Shown here piece after piece: positions 28,009 through 38,550 of a DNA stretch of 64,000 nucleotides (positions are counted from its first letter, which is position 1; each line of letters begins with the position of its first letter). This DNA comes from Vibrio halioticoli NBRC 102217. Its GTDB lineage: Bacteria; Pseudomonadota; Gammaproteobacteria; Enterobacterales; Vibrionaceae. Position numbers and translations under genes: made by a program. The stretch is taken from assembly GCF_000496695.1 (NCBI RefSeq), contig NZ_BAUJ01000012.1, positions 1 through 64,000 on the forward strand. Direction: 5' to 3'. Below the pieces are notes generated by a model. It searched no databases and had not been told where the DNA came from. It saw only the letters and a program-made list of their open reading frames with translations.

Positions 28009-29712
28009 ATGGCAAAGATATCCAAACAAGCGTACGCCGAAATGTTTGGTCCAACAATTGGGGATCGAATGCGTCTTGCTGATACCGAATTGTGGCTAGA
28101 AGTAGAAAAAGATTTCACCATTTACGGTGATGAAGTCAAGTTTGGTGGTGGCAAGGTCATCCGTGATGGCATGGGACAAAGCCAAAGATCGAGCGCCGAA
28201 ACTCCCGATTTAGTGATCACCAACGCAGTGGTGCTCGATTATTGGGGAGTGGTAAAGGCCGATGTCGCCATCAAAGACGGACGAATTTACGCTTTAGGCA
28301 AAGCGGGCAATCCAGATGTTCAGCCTGAGGTTGATATTGTGATTGGTCCGGGCACTGAGATTTTAGCGGGGGAAGGCTCAATTTTGACCGCTGGTGGCAT
28401 CGACTCTCACATTCACTTTATCTGCCCGCAACAAATCGAAGAAGCCCTCGCCTCTGGCGTCACCACTATGATTGGTGGTGGCACAGGTCCCAATACTGGC
28501 ACAAACGCAACCACTTGTACGCCGGGCCCTTGGAATATGCACCGTATGCTAGAAGCATTGGATGAATACCCGATGAACTTTGGTCTGCTGGGTAAGGGTA
28601 ATGCGAGCCAGCCACAGGCATTGCGAGAGCAAGTAGAGGCAGGCGCTGTGGGGCTAAAATTGCATGAAGATTGGGGAACCACTCCGGCTTCTATTGATAC
28701 TTGCTTGAGCGTTGCCGATGAAATGGACGTGCAAGTTGCCATTCATACCGATACTTTAAATGAATCAGGGTTTGTCGAATCCACTTTGGGTGCGATAGGC
28801 GATCGCGTTATTCATACCTATCATACCGAAGGGGCCGGTGGCGGTCATGCGCCCGATATTATTCGCGCCGCAGGTGAGCCAAACGTACTGCCATCTTCCA
28901 CTAACCCAACCCGACCTTACACGGTCAATACGGTTGATGAACATCTCGATATGTTGATGGTATGCCACCATTTATCGCCCTCTATAGCCGAAGATGTGGC
29001 GTTTGCAGAGTCGCGTATTCGCCGTGAAACTATCGCTGCCGAAGACATTTTGCATGACTTAGGTGCCTTTTCTATGATTGCTTCCGACTCCCAAGCGATG
29101 GGGCGTGTCGGCGAAGTCATTACTCGCACATGGCAGACAGCACATAAGATGAAGGTACAGCGTGGCAGTTTGCAACAAGACTCTGACTACAGCGATAACT
29201 TTCGTCTAAAACGTTACATTGCCAAATACACCATCAATCCTGCGATTACTCACGGTATGTCTCACGAAATCGGTTCGATTGAAAAAGGCAAATTGGCAGA
29301 TCTCGTGCTTTGGAAACCGGCCTTTTTTGGGGTGAAACCAAGTGTGATTATAAAAGGCGGCATGATTGCAATGGCGCCAATGGGCGACCCGAATGCCTCC
29401 ATCCCAACGCCACAACCCGTTCATTACCGCGCTATGTTTGGCGCTTCTGGTAAGGCGAGTCAAAGCACCTCAATGTTGTTTGTGTCCAAAGCGGCCAAAG
29501 AGAACAAGATAGCTGAGCAACTTGGCTTAAATAGCTTAATTGGTGTGGTCAAAGATTGTCGCAACATCAGCAAAGCCGATATGAAGCTCAATGATTGGAT
29601 GCCAAAGATTGAAGTGGATTCACAGACCTATCAGGTGCGAGCAGACGGTGAGCTATTACAGTGTGAGCCCGCCGAAGTATTGCCGATGGCGCAACGTTAT
29701 TTCTTGTTTTAA
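28009..29712 (+). CDS. ureC: UreC, urease alpha (catalytic) subunit
   Basis: 567 aa, the same length and numbering as Klebsiella UreC. Counted directly, the nickel-bridging and ligand residues are present: His134 and His136 (DSHIHF), Lys217 for carbamylation ([10 protein letters not shown]), His246 (VAIHTD) and His272 (HTYHTEG). The flap histidine region (MVCHHLSP) and the Asp ligand in [11 protein letters not shown] are also present. Nothing is missing, so the enzyme should be active. Start at 28009 behind AGAAAGGTAG. Confidence 0.98.
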   Translation: MAKISKQAYAEMFGPTIGDRMRLADTELWLEVEKDFTIYGDEVKFGGGKVIRDGMGQSQRSSAETPDLVITNAVVLDYWGVVKADVAIKDGRIYALGKAGNPDVQPEVDIVIGPGTEILAGEGSILTAGGIDSHIHFICPQQIEEALASGVTTMIGGGTGPNTGTNATTCTPGPWNMHRMLEALDEYPMNFGLLGKGNASQPQALREQVEAGAVGLKLHEDWGTTPASIDTCLSVADEMDVQVAIHTDTLNESGFVESTLGAIGDRVIHTYHTEGAGGGHAPDIIRAAGEPNVLPSSTNPTRPYTVNTVDEHLDMLMVCHHLSPSIAEDVAFAESRIRRETIAAEDILHDLGAFSMIASDSQAMGRVGEVITRTWQTAHKMKVQRGSLQQDSDYSDNFRLKRYIAKYTINPAITHGMSHEIGSIEKGKLADLVLWKPAFFGVKPSVIIKGGMIAMAPMGDPNASIPTPQPVHYRAMFGASGKASQSTSMLFVSKAAKENKIAEQLGLNSLIGVVKDCRNISKADMKLNDWMPKIEVDSQTYQVRADGELLQCEPAEVLPMAQRYFLF

Positions 29713-29732
29713 GCATGCAGTAAGGACAAATC

Positions 29733-30182
29733 ATGATTGAACTGACCAAAATCAATTCGCAAACCGTCAGCAACCCCAATGGCTATCTTAGCTTACCGAT
29801 AGATAGTCGTATCAAAAGCCGCTTAAAAGTCAGCCTAGAAGATGGTCGAGACGCTGGGCTGTTTTTACCTCGAGGTCATATCTTGCGTGGTGGCGAACAG
29901 TTACTCAGTGAGTGCGGCATGGTAGTGGAAGTGAAAGCCGCGCCAGAGACCGTTTCAACGGTGCATTGCTCCGATACATTATTGCTAATGCGAGTGGCGT
30001 ATCACTTAGGTAATCGTCACGTTCCTTTGCAAGTGACTGCTGATTGGGTTCGCTATCAACACGACCATGTATTGGACGAAATGGTACAAGGGCTTGGCGC
30101 AACAGTGACAGTCGAATCTGCGCCATTAGAGCCAGAAAGTGGCGCGTATGGCGGTCGCTCAGGCGGCGGTCATCACCACTAA
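29733..30182 (+). CDS. ureE: UreE, nickel metallochaperone
   Basis: 149-aa dimeric chaperone that hands nickel to UreG. The N-terminal domain is followed by the C-terminal metal-binding domain with the conserved HLGNRHVPLQ (nickel-binding histidine region) and a short tail GGGHHH. The tail has three histidines, far fewer than the ten of Klebsiella UreE, so storage capacity is small. It follows ureC by 20 bases. Confidence 0.96.
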   Translation: MIELTKINSQTVSNPNGYLSLPIDSRIKSRLKVSLEDGRDAGLFLPRGHILRGGEQLLSECGMVVEVKAAPETVSTVHCSDTLLLMRVAYHLGNRHVPLQVTADWVRYQHDHVLDEMVQGLGATVTVESAPLEPESGAYGGRSGGGHHH

Positions 30183-30229
30183 TCATTTATTTATCAGTTA
30201 ATTATCGGTTTAAAAGTAAGGATCACTTA

Positions 30230-30835
30230 ATGAACACATTATTAAACATTCGCGCGGCGGCAAACAAGTCTGCGAAATCAATAACCGCCGCATTAGTCAT
30301 GACGCTGCTTACCCCAATTAGCGCTTTTGCTCACCCAGGACATGCCGATCACTCTTTTTTTTCGGGCCTTACGCACCCGCTGACCGGCGTTGACCACTTG
30401 ATTATGCTATTGGCGTTTGGCTTGTTAGTGGGCACGTTAAGTTTCAAAAAAGGCAAGACATTAGCACTGCTGGTGGCAGGTGTTGCGTCGTTAGTAGTGG
30501 GGTTATTAGCAGGTAAAGCTATAGGTTATGCCGCGTTTATTGAACCTATGATCATCGCATCACTGTTTGTGATGAGTGTCTGTTTGTGGCATGTGGTGAC
30601 GCCGTCGGTGACCAAAGTCAACGCTGCGCTGAGCTTAGCTATTGGACTGCTGTTTTTCCACGGATACGCACATGGCGTGGAAGCGGCCGCCAATCTTTCT
30701 CAATTTGCACTAGGAATGACCATGATGGCATGCATGCTATTAGGTGCAGGTTGTATGGCGGGTCGTTGGATTGGTTCAAAGTGGCTTTCTATCGGTGTGG
30801 CCTCGGCTAGCGTGCTGTTTATGGTGACCGCTTAG
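30230..30835 (+). CDS. ureJ: HupE/UreJ nickel permease
   Basis: 201-aa inner membrane protein of the HupE/UreJ family, thought to import nickel for hydrogenase or urease. A signal peptide (cleavage after AFA, about residue 32) leaves the mature start HPGHADH, a metal-ligand-like N-terminus, then the family motif HPLTGVDH (HX5DH) in the first membrane segment, and six membrane segments in all; a second histidine pair (FFHGYAHG) lies in a later segment. The ATG at 30230 has TAAGGA upstream. A longer frame reaching back into ureE is not credible. Position between ureE and ureF supports a nickel role. Confidence 0.92.
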   Translation: MNTLLNIRAAANKSAKSITAALVMTLLTPISAFAHPGHADHSFFSGLTHPLTGVDHLIMLLAFGLLVGTLSFKKGKTLALLVAGVASLVVGLLAGKAIGYAAFIEPMIIASLFVMSVCLWHVVTPSVTKVNAALSLAIGLLFFHGYAHGVEAAANLSQFALGMTMMACMLLGAGCMAGRWIGSKWLSIGVASASVLFMVTA

Positions 30836-30874
30836 TGTTGTCTGGTGATCCATCAATGAATGCAGGGGGGAAGC

Positions 30875-31567
30875 ATGGCGTTAGATAAAAACCTGGCTTG
30901 CTATCGCTTGTTTCAGTTGTTTAGCCCCTCATTGCCGATAGGCGGTTTTACATACTCCCAAGGGCTGGAATATGCAGTAGAAGCAGGCTGGGTGAGAAAC
31001 AGGCAAGAATTTGAAAGTTGGCTGATGAATGTGGTGATGTCGAGCATTGCTATTTTGGAGTTGCCGATACTAGAAAAATTCTATTACGCCACTAGCTGCG
31101 CGGTGACGGATGAGGCTATTGCATCTATCGATCACTGGAGTGAACTGCTGTATGCCAGTCGTGAATCTAAAGAGTTACGAGCTGAAGAAGTGCAGCGAGG
31201 TAAAGCGTTAAATACCTTATTAAGGCAACTCAATATGGATATGACAGTGGTGGATAAAATGACCCAATCACCCAATCAACTGATAGGTATGTGTATTGCC
31301 GCTCACCACTGGCAGATCAATTTAGAACAATTAACCGAAGGCTATTTATGGAGCTGGCTGGAAAACATGGTCACGGCGGGAGTTAAATTAGTCCCTCTTG
31401 GACAAACTGATGGTCAGCGAGTGTTGTTGTCGGTCACTGAGTGTTTTCCTGACGCCATCGCACGCGCCAAGCGCACAGAAGAGTGGATGATATCGAGTTT
31501 TACCCCTTCGCTTGCGCTGGCAAGTAGCTTACATGAAACCCAATACACGCGGTTATTCCGCTCATAA
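30875..31567 (+). CDS. ureF: UreF, urease accessory protein
   Basis: 230-aa all-helical protein that binds UreD and acts as a gate for UreG GTPase during nickel insertion. The N-terminal LFSPSLPIGGFTYSQGLE is the family hallmark and LVPLGQTDGQRVL lies near the C-terminus. The ATG at 30875 is preceded by AGGGGGGAAG; an in-frame ATG 15 bases earlier overlaps that SD and is less likely. Length is normal. Confidence 0.95.
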   Translation: MALDKNLACYRLFQLFSPSLPIGGFTYSQGLEYAVEAGWVRNRQEFESWLMNVVMSSIAILELPILEKFYYATSCAVTDEAIASIDHWSELLYASRESKELRAEEVQRGKALNTLLRQLNMDMTVVDKMTQSPNQLIGMCIAAHHWQINLEQLTEGYLWSWLENMVTAGVKLVPLGQTDGQRVLLSVTECFPDAIARAKRTEEWMISSFTPSLALASSLHETQYTRLFRS

Positions 31568-31585
31568 TGAATAGGAAATAAGACA

Positions 31586-32209
31586 ATGGAAAGTTACAAA
31601 CAACCTCTTAGAGTGGGTATTGGGGGCCCGGTGGGTTCGGGCAAAACCGCACTGTTGGAAGTCTTGTGTAAGGCGATCCGAGATAGATTAAATATCGCTG
31701 TGGTCACTAACGATATCTACACTCAAGAAGATGCAAAAATTCTGACTCGAGCAGAAGCGCTAGCGCCAGATCGCATCATTGGCGTCGAAACCGGAGGCTG
31801 TCCGCACACCGCCATTCGTGAAGATGCATCCATGAATTTAGCCGCCGTGGAAGAGCTAGCAAAGCTGCACAAAAACCTTGATGTGGTGTTTGTGGAAAGC
31901 GGTGGCGACAACCTCAGTGCCACCTTTAGCCCTGAACTGGCGGATTTAACGATTTACGTGATTGATGTCGCCGAGGGTGAAAAAATCCCTCGAAAAGGCG
32001 GCCCCGGAATTACCCGTTCAGATCTATTAGTCATCAACAAAATCGACTTAGCCCCATATGTAGGCGCGTCCCTAGAAGTAATGGAACAAGACACCCAACG
32101 CATGCGCCCTACTAAGCCGTATGTATTCACCAATTTAAAAGAGAGTGTCGGCCTAAATACCATCATAGATTTTATTATCACCGAAGGCATGCTGACGCCT
32201 AAAAGCTGA
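31586..32209 (+). CDS. ureG: UreG, GTPase of urease maturation
   Basis: 207-aa SIMIBI-class GTPase. The P-loop GPVGSGKT is at residues 14-21; the nickel-binding CPH motif ([13 protein letters not shown]), ESGGDNL and the guanine-recognition NKIDLAP are all intact. It takes nickel from UreE and delivers it to the UreDF-urease complex using GTP. Last gene of the urt/ure cluster, followed at once by a strong terminator. Confidence 0.97.
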   Translation: MESYKQPLRVGIGGPVGSGKTALLEVLCKAIRDRLNIAVVTNDIYTQEDAKILTRAEALAPDRIIGVETGGCPHTAIREDASMNLAAVEELAKLHKNLDVVFVESGGDNLSATFSPELADLTIYVIDVAEGEKIPRKGGPGITRSDLLVINKIDLAPYVGASLEVMEQDTQRMRPTKPYVFTNLKESVGLNTIIDFIITEGMLTPKS

Positions 32210-32217
32210 TGATAATT

Positions 32218-32264
32218 GTCGATGGATTTCGATTTTTCTGTTTAGGAATCCATCGACCTTTTTT
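32218..32264 (+). terminator. Rho-independent terminator of the urea/urease operon
   Basis: Stem GTCGATGGATT / AATCCATCGAC (11 bp) with a T-rich 18-base loop, followed by C and six T. It begins 8 bases after the ureG stop. Confidence 0.9.
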
Positions 32265-32333
32265 AGATTTATATCCGCGAGGCTAGTGTTTGTTGAAGTT
32301 AGAAAGATGGATAAATCAGTTGTATCCGTGACT

Positions 32334-33335
32334 CTATATTGTTTTTACGGTATTTCTTACAACTAGTTTTGGCTCCAACTGCACTACTTTATAAGGTTCA
32401 TCACTCTTGTTTATTTTTTGCAAAACAGCTTCCACTGCGGCCTTACCTAACCTGAATTTAGGTTGGTGGATAGTGGTGAGCGACGGGGTGATGAATTTAG
32501 CAAGATGGACATCATCATACCCAATGATGGATAAGTCATTAGGGACCGAAATGCCATGTTCATGAGCGGCATTAATCGCACCCATTGCCATCATATCGTT
32601 ACAGACAAAAAGTGCGCTAGGTTGTTCGGGTTTTTGAATGATTTTTTGTAAAGCATCATAGCCGCCATTACATTCGAAGTTGCCTTCTTCAACCCAGTCT
32701 GGATTTAATGAAATACCGGCTTCCGAAAGTGCTTTTTTAAATCCAGTAAAACGCATTTGAGCTTGATATCGTGATGTTGGTCCCGTGATGCAACCAATTT
32801 TATGATGGCCATGAGCAATAAGATGTTGCCCTGCTAGGTAGCCACCATGGAGAGAGTTGTCTTGGATTTTATCACTCTCAAAGTTTATTTCTCCCCAATC
32901 CATAACCACAACAGGAATATTAGGAGAGCGGTCGAAAGATTCAAATTTCTCACCGTCTAAAAAAGAACACATTAAGATTAATCCATCGACGCGCTTCTGC
33001 ATTAAAGTATCGATAGAATCACGCATTCGAGTGTGATTACCCTCAGTATTACACAGTATTAAGTTGTATCCTTTTTCGTAGCAATGCCTTTCTACTCCTT
33101 TCACAACTTCGCCAAAGAAAGGGTTGGTGGAGTTAGTGACTAACATGCCAATCGTATTTGTACGATTCATTTTTAGGCTTCTTGCCAAAGCCGAAGGAAA
33201 GTAATTTAGCTCTTTTGCGGCTTTATTGACTCGCTCTGAAATTTCTTCACTAACGTAGCGTCTTTTATTGATTACATGACTGACTGTAGAGGTTGATACC
33301 CCGGCTAACTTAGCAATATCTTTCATCGAAGCCAT
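32334..33335 (-). CDS. rbsR: RbsR, LacI-family repressor of the ribose operon
   Basis: 333-aa repressor. The helix-turn-helix MKDIAKLAGVSTSTVSHVIN is at the N-terminus, followed by the hinge helix (PSALARSLK) and a ribose-binding-protein-like effector domain. It resembles E. coli RbsR along its length, including NTEGN, LMQKRVDGLILMC and IIGYDDVHLAKFITPSLTTI (quoted in part). It is the last gene of rbsDACBKR, 14 bases after rbsK, and probably binds the palindrome upstream of rbsD; ribose would release it. Confidence 0.95.
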   Translation of the reverse strand: MASMKDIAKLAGVSTSTVSHVINKRRYVSEEISERVNKAAKELNYFPSALARSLKMNRTNTIGMLVTNSTNPFFGEVVKGVERHCYEKGYNLILCNTEGNHTRMRDSIDTLMQKRVDGLILMCSFLDGEKFESFDRSPNIPVVVMDWGEINFESDKIQDNSLHGGYLAGQHLIAHGHHKIGCITGPTSRYQAQMRFTGFKKALSEAGISLNPDWVEEGNFECNGGYDALQKIIQKPEQPSALFVCNDMMAMGAINAAHEHGISVPNDLSIIGYDDVHLAKFITPSLTTIHQPKFRLGKAAVEAVLQKINKSDEPYKVVQLEPKLVVRNTVKTI

Positions 33336-33349
33336 GGAATGTCCTTAAA

Positions 33350-34264
33350 TTATTGTCGTAGAAATACGTCTACTTCTTGTCGGTGTGGGATTGAAGTTTG
33401 CGCCCCAAATCGAGTCACAGAAATCGCCGCGGCTGCATGGGCAAAAACGATGGCATCATGCAAAGATTTGTTTTCAATTAATCCGGTAACTAATGCCCCA
33501 TTGAAGGTGTCGCCTGCAGCGGTTGTGTCTGTCGCGTCCACTTGAAATCCTTCAATCAGTTGGCCGTCATTATTTTGACTTAACCAAACCCCTTTTGCAC
33601 CTAAAGTTATCATGACGATGGCAATGCCTTTGTCATGCAATCGTTGTGCCGCTAATTGCGCCGTTTTTTGATCGGTTACGGCAATACCAGTTAAGACTTC
33701 TGCTTCTGTTTCGTTAGGCGTAATGATATCGACAAGTTGCAGAAGCTCATCTGCAAGAGGACAAGCAGGAGCGGGGTTTAGAACGACTTTAGTATTGTGT
33801 TTGTTGGCGTGCAATGCGGCTTTTTTGACCCCGCAAATAGGAGTTTCTAATTGCATCAATAAGTAGTCTGCATTAGCAATGCTGGGTAAATCTTGTGCAA
33901 TGGACTCAGCAGTTAAAGTGGCATTGGCTTCTGCTGAAATACAAATACTGTTCTCACCATTGGCAGACACTTGAATCATCGCAATACCGGTGGGAGAGTG
34001 TGGAATCACTTTAATTCCAGAGACATCGATACCATCGTTCGCAAATGAGTCGATGATATTTAATCCAAAGGCATCGTCACCGACACTGGCGATAAACGAT
34101 ACGTTTGACTGCAATCTTGCGGCAGCAACGGCTTGATTGGCTCCTTTACCACCAGGAATCACTTGATAGTTTGTTCCGTGAAGAGTTTCTCCTGGGCGGG
34201 GGAATGATGGAACCTGCAAAACATGGTCAGCGTTAACGCTACCTAAAACGACTAATTTGCTCAT
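33350..34264 (-). CDS. rbsK: RbsK, ribokinase
   Basis: 304-aa PfkB-family kinase that makes ribose 5-phosphate. The substrate motif GGKGANQAVAAARL near residue 40 and the ATP/anion-hole motif DTTAAGDTFNGALVTG, with the catalytic Asp, are intact. It follows rbsB after a gap holding a 10-bp hairpin and precedes rbsR. Confidence 0.96.
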   Translation of the reverse strand: MSKLVVLGSVNADHVLQVPSFPRPGETLHGTNYQVIPGGKGANQAVAAARLQSNVSFIASVGDDAFGLNIIDSFANDGIDVSGIKVIPHSPTGIAMIQVSANGENSICISAEANATLTAESIAQDLPSIANADYLLMQLETPICGVKKAALHANKHNTKVVLNPAPACPLADELLQLVDIITPNETEAEVLTGIAVTDQKTAQLAAQRLHDKGIAIVMITLGAKGVWLSQNNDGQLIEGFQVDATDTTAAGDTFNGALVTGLIENKSLHDAIVFAHAAAAISVTRFGAQTSIPHRQEVDVFLRQ

Positions 34265-34330
34265 TGGTGGTCCTCATAATAAAAAACAGATATGTATAAG
34301 CTCTTATACAAAAAACGCATACCTATCTGT

Positions 34331-34356
34331 CCAGCTCTAAGGTGATTTAGAGCTGG
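34331..34356 (-). other. Hairpin between rbsB and rbsK
   Basis: Perfect 10-bp stem CCAGCTCTAA / TTAGAGCTGG with a 6-base loop, 12 bases after the rbsB stop. No T-run follows on the minus strand, so it more likely stabilises the upstream rbsB message than ends transcription. Confidence 0.65.
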
Positions 34357-34367
34357 AACGGATAAAG

Positions 34368-35246
34368 TTACTTAGTGATCACTTTTAAAGGAACAGGGAT
34401 GTTTTTCTCAACGGTTTGGCCTTTTAAGACTTTGTCCGCTGTTTCTACACCTAGAGATCCAATCATATCGGGCTGTTGGGCAATAGTGGCAGAAAGAAGG
34501 CCTCTATTGACGGCAGCAATACCGTCATCAGTACCATCAAAGCCAACGATGGTGATGTCTTTTCCTGAAGCTTGAATAGCACGAAGTGCCCCTAGTGCCA
34601 TTTCATCATTTTGGGCAAATACCGCTTGCACATCAGAGTTTGCAGCCAAAAGGTTTTCCATAACATTTAGACCTTTAGTTCGGTCAAAATCCGCGGGTTG
34701 GCTAGCCAGTAGATCCATGTTTCCGCTTTTCACTGCTTTCATGAAACCTTCGCCACGTTCGCGCGCAGCCGATGTGCCTGCAATACCTTCAAGTTGGATG
34801 ACTTTTGCTTTTTCGCCAACACGTTCCATGATGAATTTACCTGCCATTTCACCACCGGCCACGTTATCTGAAGCAATGTGACTGACTACGTCGCCACGGC
34901 TTGCTCCACGGTCTAGAGTCAGTACAGGGATATTGGCGCGGTTTGCCATGCGAATGGCATTGGATACCGCATCAGAATCAGTAGGGTTGATTAAAATAGC
35001 TTTAACACCACGGACAGTCAGATCCTCAACGTTGGAAAGCTCTTTACTAGGATCGTTTTGTGAGTCTAAAACAATAAGGTTATAGCCAAGTTCTTTTGCT
35101 TTGGACTCAGCACCATCTTTCATGGTAACAAAAAATGGGTTATTTAATGTTGATACCACAATGGCAAGAGTGTCTTGAGCATGCGCAGAAACAGACATGG
35201 TTGAAGACAGTAGTGCTGCAGAGATCAGGGTTGTGAGTTTTTTCAT
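34368..35246 (-). CDS. rbsB: RbsB, periplasmic ribose-binding protein
   Basis: 292-aa binding protein with signal peptide (cleavage near SAHAQ, residue 23) and the type-I periplasmic fold. [22 protein letters not shown], read as NNPFF, and [25 protein letters not shown] (GFDGTDDG) are RbsB hallmarks; the Asp/Arg ligands in LDRGAS and ERG are present. AAGGA precedes the start. It feeds RbsA/RbsC and may also serve ribose chemotaxis. Confidence 0.96.
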   Translation of the reverse strand: MKKLTTLISAALLSSTMSVSAHAQDTLAIVVSTLNNPFFVTMKDGAESKAKELGYNLIVLDSQNDPSKELSNVEDLTVRGVKAILINPTDSDAVSNAIRMANRANIPVLTLDRGASRGDVVSHIASDNVAGGEMAGKFIMERVGEKAKVIQLEGIAGTSAARERGEGFMKAVKSGNMDLLASQPADFDRTKGLNVMENLLAANSDVQAVFAQNDEMALGALRAIQASGKDITIVGFDGTDDGIAAVNRGLLSATIAQQPDMIGSLGVETADKVLKGQTVEKNIPVPLKVITK

Positions 35247-35314
35247 TGTTCTTTCCTTGTGTAGGGAGAGGTTTACTTCACTGTTCTAAACTAAGAACGG
35301 TGGGCTCTCAGGTG

Positions 35315-36298
35315 TTATTTATTTTTATTGTCTACCATTACTGCCAGAAGAATTACGGTTGCTTTTGCAATCATCTGGAAATAAGAAGATACGTCGAGAA
35401 GGTTAAGGGCATTGTTTAAAAAGCCGATGATCAGCGCACCAATTAAGGTACCCATAATTCGACCTTTACCGCCCATTAGGCTTGTACCACCTAATACCAC
35501 GGCGGCAATAGCATCAAGCTCGTAGCCCATACCAGCTGTAGGTTGCGCTGATGAAAGGCGAGAGGTCACAATGATTCCAGCAAGTGCTGCCAGCAAACCA
35601 CAAATGGCATAGACACCAATTTTTACGCGATCGACATTGATGCCAGACAGTTGGGCAGCGGATTCATTACCGCCAAGTGCATAGACATAGCGACCAAAGC
35701 GGGTGTGGTTAAGCAGGTACCATACTGATGCAAAAACAATGACCATCATCCAAACGGGAATAGGAATACCGAGAGCATAACCAGTACCAAACCAAGAGAA
35801 CGCATCAGCAGTGTCAGTAAAGCCTGTTGAGATTGGGCGACCATCGGTATAAACCATAGTGACGCCACGTAATAATGTCATAGTAACTAAGGTGGCGATA
35901 AAGGCTTGAACTTTACCTTTGGCAATAATGATGCCACTGATTCCTCCTAATGCAGCACCAGCAAGTAATGCGGTAGGCACGGCAAATGCTACTGGCACTT
36001 CCATAGCGACTAAGCTTGCGGCAAATGCACCACAGAGTGCGAGTACAGATCCCACACTTAAATCGATACCTGCGGTTAGGATAACCAACGTCATACCAAC
36101 GGCGATGATGGCATTGACACTGGTTTGGCGCAGAATATTTAGGATGTTATCTACGGTAAAAAAGTTTGGGTTTAAAATAGAAACCACAATAATTAAAAAG
36201 ATAAGAGCAATTAACGATTTTTGCTCGATCAGCCACTCTTTACTTAATAACTTGTTGTCATTTGTTGCTGTTGTTTTATTCATAGCATTGCTACTCAT
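35315..36298 (-). CDS. rbsC: RbsC, ribose ABC transporter permease
   Basis: 327-aa permease with about ten membrane segments; [19 protein letters not shown] and [16 protein letters not shown] are typical (the first read as AGIDLSVGS). The start is the ATG at 36298, which overlaps the rbsA stop (ATGA) and has AGAGG upstream; the longer frame starting inside rbsA is rejected. It ends 68 bases before rbsB. Confidence 0.95.
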   Translation of the reverse strand: MSSNAMNKTTATNDNKLLSKEWLIEQKSLIALIFLIIVVSILNPNFFTVDNILNILRQTSVNAIIAVGMTLVILTAGIDLSVGSVLALCGAFAASLVAMEVPVAFAVPTALLAGAALGGISGIIIAKGKVQAFIATLVTMTLLRGVTMVYTDGRPISTGFTDTADAFSWFGTGYALGIPIPVWMMVIVFASVWYLLNHTRFGRYVYALGGNESAAQLSGINVDRVKIGVYAICGLLAALAGIIVTSRLSSAQPTAGMGYELDAIAAVVLGGTSLMGGKGRIMGTLIGALIIGFLNNALNLLDVSSYFQMIAKATVILLAVMVDNKNK

Positions 36299-37800
36299 GC
36301 TGCTACCTCTTTCATTTTTTTGCCCACGGCGCATGCCATTAATTTTTCTTGATCCGCATCTAGTGCATCAAATTCACCACTAATTCGCCCTTCGTGCATA
36401 ACCAAAATTCTGTCACTCATGCCTAATACTTCAGGCATTTCTGACGAGACCAAAATAATGCTCATACCTTCTGCTTTGAACGTATTAATCAGTTGGTAGA
36501 TTTCTTTTTTGGCACCGACGTCAACACCACGTGTAGGCTCATCAAGAATCAGCACAGTGGGCTTGGTCATTAATCCTTTGGCAATCGCCACTTTTTGTTG
36601 ATTACCACCGGATAAATTGCCAATGATTTGCTCTCTACTTGGGGTCTTGATATTAAATAGGCGGATAAAGTCATCGACGGCGATCACTTCGTCTTTATGT
36701 TGGATCTTGCCCTTTTTAGTCAATTTATCTAAAGCGCACAGTGACATGTTTTCTTTTACAGAAAGCCCTAATACTAAGCCGTCACCTTTGCGGTCTTCTG
36801 AAATATAAGCGATGCCATTGGCGAGAGCATCTTGAGGGCTGACTGGATTAACTGTGCGATTATTTAAATTAATGACACCGCGCTCACTGGGGAGAGCACC
36901 AAAGATGACTTTCATCAATTCAGTTCGCCCTGCGCCCATAAGCCCTGATACACCTAAGATTTCTCCTCGTTTTAGGTGAAAGCTCACATCGTGGATTCCC
37001 GATCCTGTTAAGCCTTTAACTTCTAAACACGTTTCACCGTGTTGTACTTTTATTCGAGGATATTGCTCATCTAATTTACGGCCAACCATCATTTCGATTA
37101 AGCCATCTTCATTCGTGTCTGCAACGGAGCATTCAGCAATGAATTTGCCGTCACGAAGTACGGTAATGTCATCACAGATTTGGAAGACTTCTTTTAGGCG
37201 GTGCGATATGTAGACGATGCCACAACCTTGCTCTCGCAACTCTCGAATCACGGCGAACAAGGATTCAGTTTCAGTATCTGTCAAGGCATCTGTAGGCTCA
37301 TCCATAATGATGACTTTGGACTCAAATGAGAGTGCTTTCGCTATTTCAACCATTTGCTGTTCGCCTAAGCTAAGCTCGCCAAGAAGCTTTTTAGAGCTAT
37401 GTTGAACATTGAGTCGACGCAAAAGAAGATCGGATTCGTGATACATCTTTGACCACTGAATACGTCCAAGCTTTGAGGTAAATTCTCGGCCTAAAAAGAT
37501 ATTCTCGGCTATAGACAGCTCAGGAATTAAGTTTAATTCTTGATGAATGATGCTTATCCCTGCTTCTTGAGAATCTTTAGGGCCTTTAAACGCTACCGTT
37601 GAGCCTTCATAGGTTATTGAACCTGAATCTTTATTGTGGATGCCTGTTAGAACCTTCATCAAGGTTGATTTACCCGCGCCGTTTTCTCCAATTAGAGCCA
37701 TCACTTGACCGGGATAAACGTTTAGGCTTGCCTTATCCAATGCCTTCACACCTGGGAAGGACTTCTCTATGTTGGCTAGTTGTAGAGTAGCTTGTCGCAT
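36295..37800 (-). CDS. rbsA: RbsA, ribose ABC transporter ATPase (two domains)
   Basis: 501-aa protein with two ABC domains. The first has Walker [10 protein letters not shown], signature [15 protein letters not shown] and Walker [12 protein letters not shown]; the second has a degenerate Walker [10 protein letters not shown], as is normal for RbsA, with [15 protein letters not shown] and [21 protein letters not shown] precedes the ATG. It drives ribose import through RbsC. Confidence 0.96.
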   Translation of the reverse strand: MRQATLQLANIEKSFPGVKALDKASLNVYPGQVMALIGENGAGKSTLMKVLTGIHNKDSGSITYEGSTVAFKGPKDSQEAGISIIHQELNLIPELSIAENIFLGREFTSKLGRIQWSKMYHESDLLLRRLNVQHSSKKLLGELSLGEQQMVEIAKALSFESKVIIMDEPTDALTDTETESLFAVIRELREQGCGIVYISHRLKEVFQICDDITVLRDGKFIAECSVADTNEDGLIEMMVGRKLDEQYPRIKVQHGETCLEVKGLTGSGIHDVSFHLKRGEILGVSGLMGAGRTELMKVIFGALPSERGVINLNNRTVNPVSPQDALANGIAYISEDRKGDGLVLGLSVKENMSLCALDKLTKKGKIQHKDEVIAVDDFIRLFNIKTPSREQIIGNLSGGNQQKVAIAKGLMTKPTVLILDEPTRGVDVGAKKEIYQLINTFKAEGMSIILVSSEMPEVLGMSDRILVMHEGRISGEFDALDADQEKLMACAVGKKMKEVAA

Positions 37801-37830
37801 AACACCACCTTTCTAAAGCATTGATATGAA

Positions 37831-38250
37831 TTAAAAAACGACGCCAGCTTGAAAGATAACGTTAGCGTAAGGAGTACATTCTCCGGTTCTGACAACAGCA
37901 CGGCTCTGGTGAGTTTTGTCTTTGAATTGTTCATGGGAGACATAGGTAATCGTTATAGTTTTACCGGTACGTTTTTCGTCGTTTGCTAGTTCTTCTAACA
38001 GGGCTTGGTGTAAATCAGGGCTAATCGATTTGAATTCATCCGCAAGTACAACCCCTTCGATTTGAGATTCAGATAAGATCACTTTTATGGTGTCGATAAA
38101 CGATGGCACACCATGGGTTAATGCAAGATCAATACGTTGAGTCGCATCGGGAATGGGCAATCCCGCATCGCAGATGGTGATTTCATCTGTGTGGCCTAAA
38201 GTGGCGACTAAAAATGAGATTTCGGAGTTGATAAGGAGACTTTTTTTCAT
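37831..38250 (-). CDS. rbsD: RbsD, D-ribose pyranase
   Basis: 139-aa enzyme that interconverts beta-pyranose and beta-furanose forms of ribose so that ribokinase can use it. Family motifs: the start MKKSLLINSEISFLVATLGH (His20), GLPIP near residue 32 and TGECTPYANVIFQAGV at the C-terminus (the catalytic-site end). First gene of the rbs operon; AGGAAAAGGG precedes the ATG. Confidence 0.95.
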   Translation of the reverse strand: MKKSLLINSEISFLVATLGHTDEITICDAGLPIPDATQRIDLALTHGVPSFIDTIKVILSESQIEGVVLADEFKSISPDLHQALLEELANDEKRTGKTITITYVSHEQFKDKTHQSRAVVRTGECTPYANVIFQAGVVF

Positions 38251-38294
38251 TGGTTATGCCCTTTTCCTAAAACAATAAGTTGTATTTGCACTTC

Positions 38295-38310
38295 ATCGAT
38301 ACGTTTCGAT
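38295..38310 (-). promoter_or_regulatory. RbsR-type operator upstream of rbsD
   Basis: ATCGATACGTTTCGAT is a LacI-family palindrome around a central CG with a single symmetry break (T for A), close to the core of the E. coli RbsR site (CGAAACGTTTCG). It lies 45 bases upstream of the rbsD start, where it would overlap the promoter. The rest of 38251-38550 shows no gene. Confidence 0.7.
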
Positions 38311-38550
38311 AGAGTGTAATGGTTTAGAAATAGTTAGCTATAAAAGAGGTTATGATCTGTGAATAGTGTCATGTAATTATTAAATAACAGAACTTGGTTT
38401 CTAGGAGAGACAGAGGTGGTAATGGTGTATAAAAAGTGAAAACTTGATGATTTTATAGCGTTTCTAAAGGCAAAGTCTGACTGCTAATGGTGAACCAGCG
38501 CACATTAATATATGATTCGTTGTCTTCTTTTTTAACGGTACCTAAACACT

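Noticed and set aside
28413..29463. Several minus-strand frames inside ureC
   Set aside because: They mirror the codon pattern of a strongly conserved gene and have no SD or family features.
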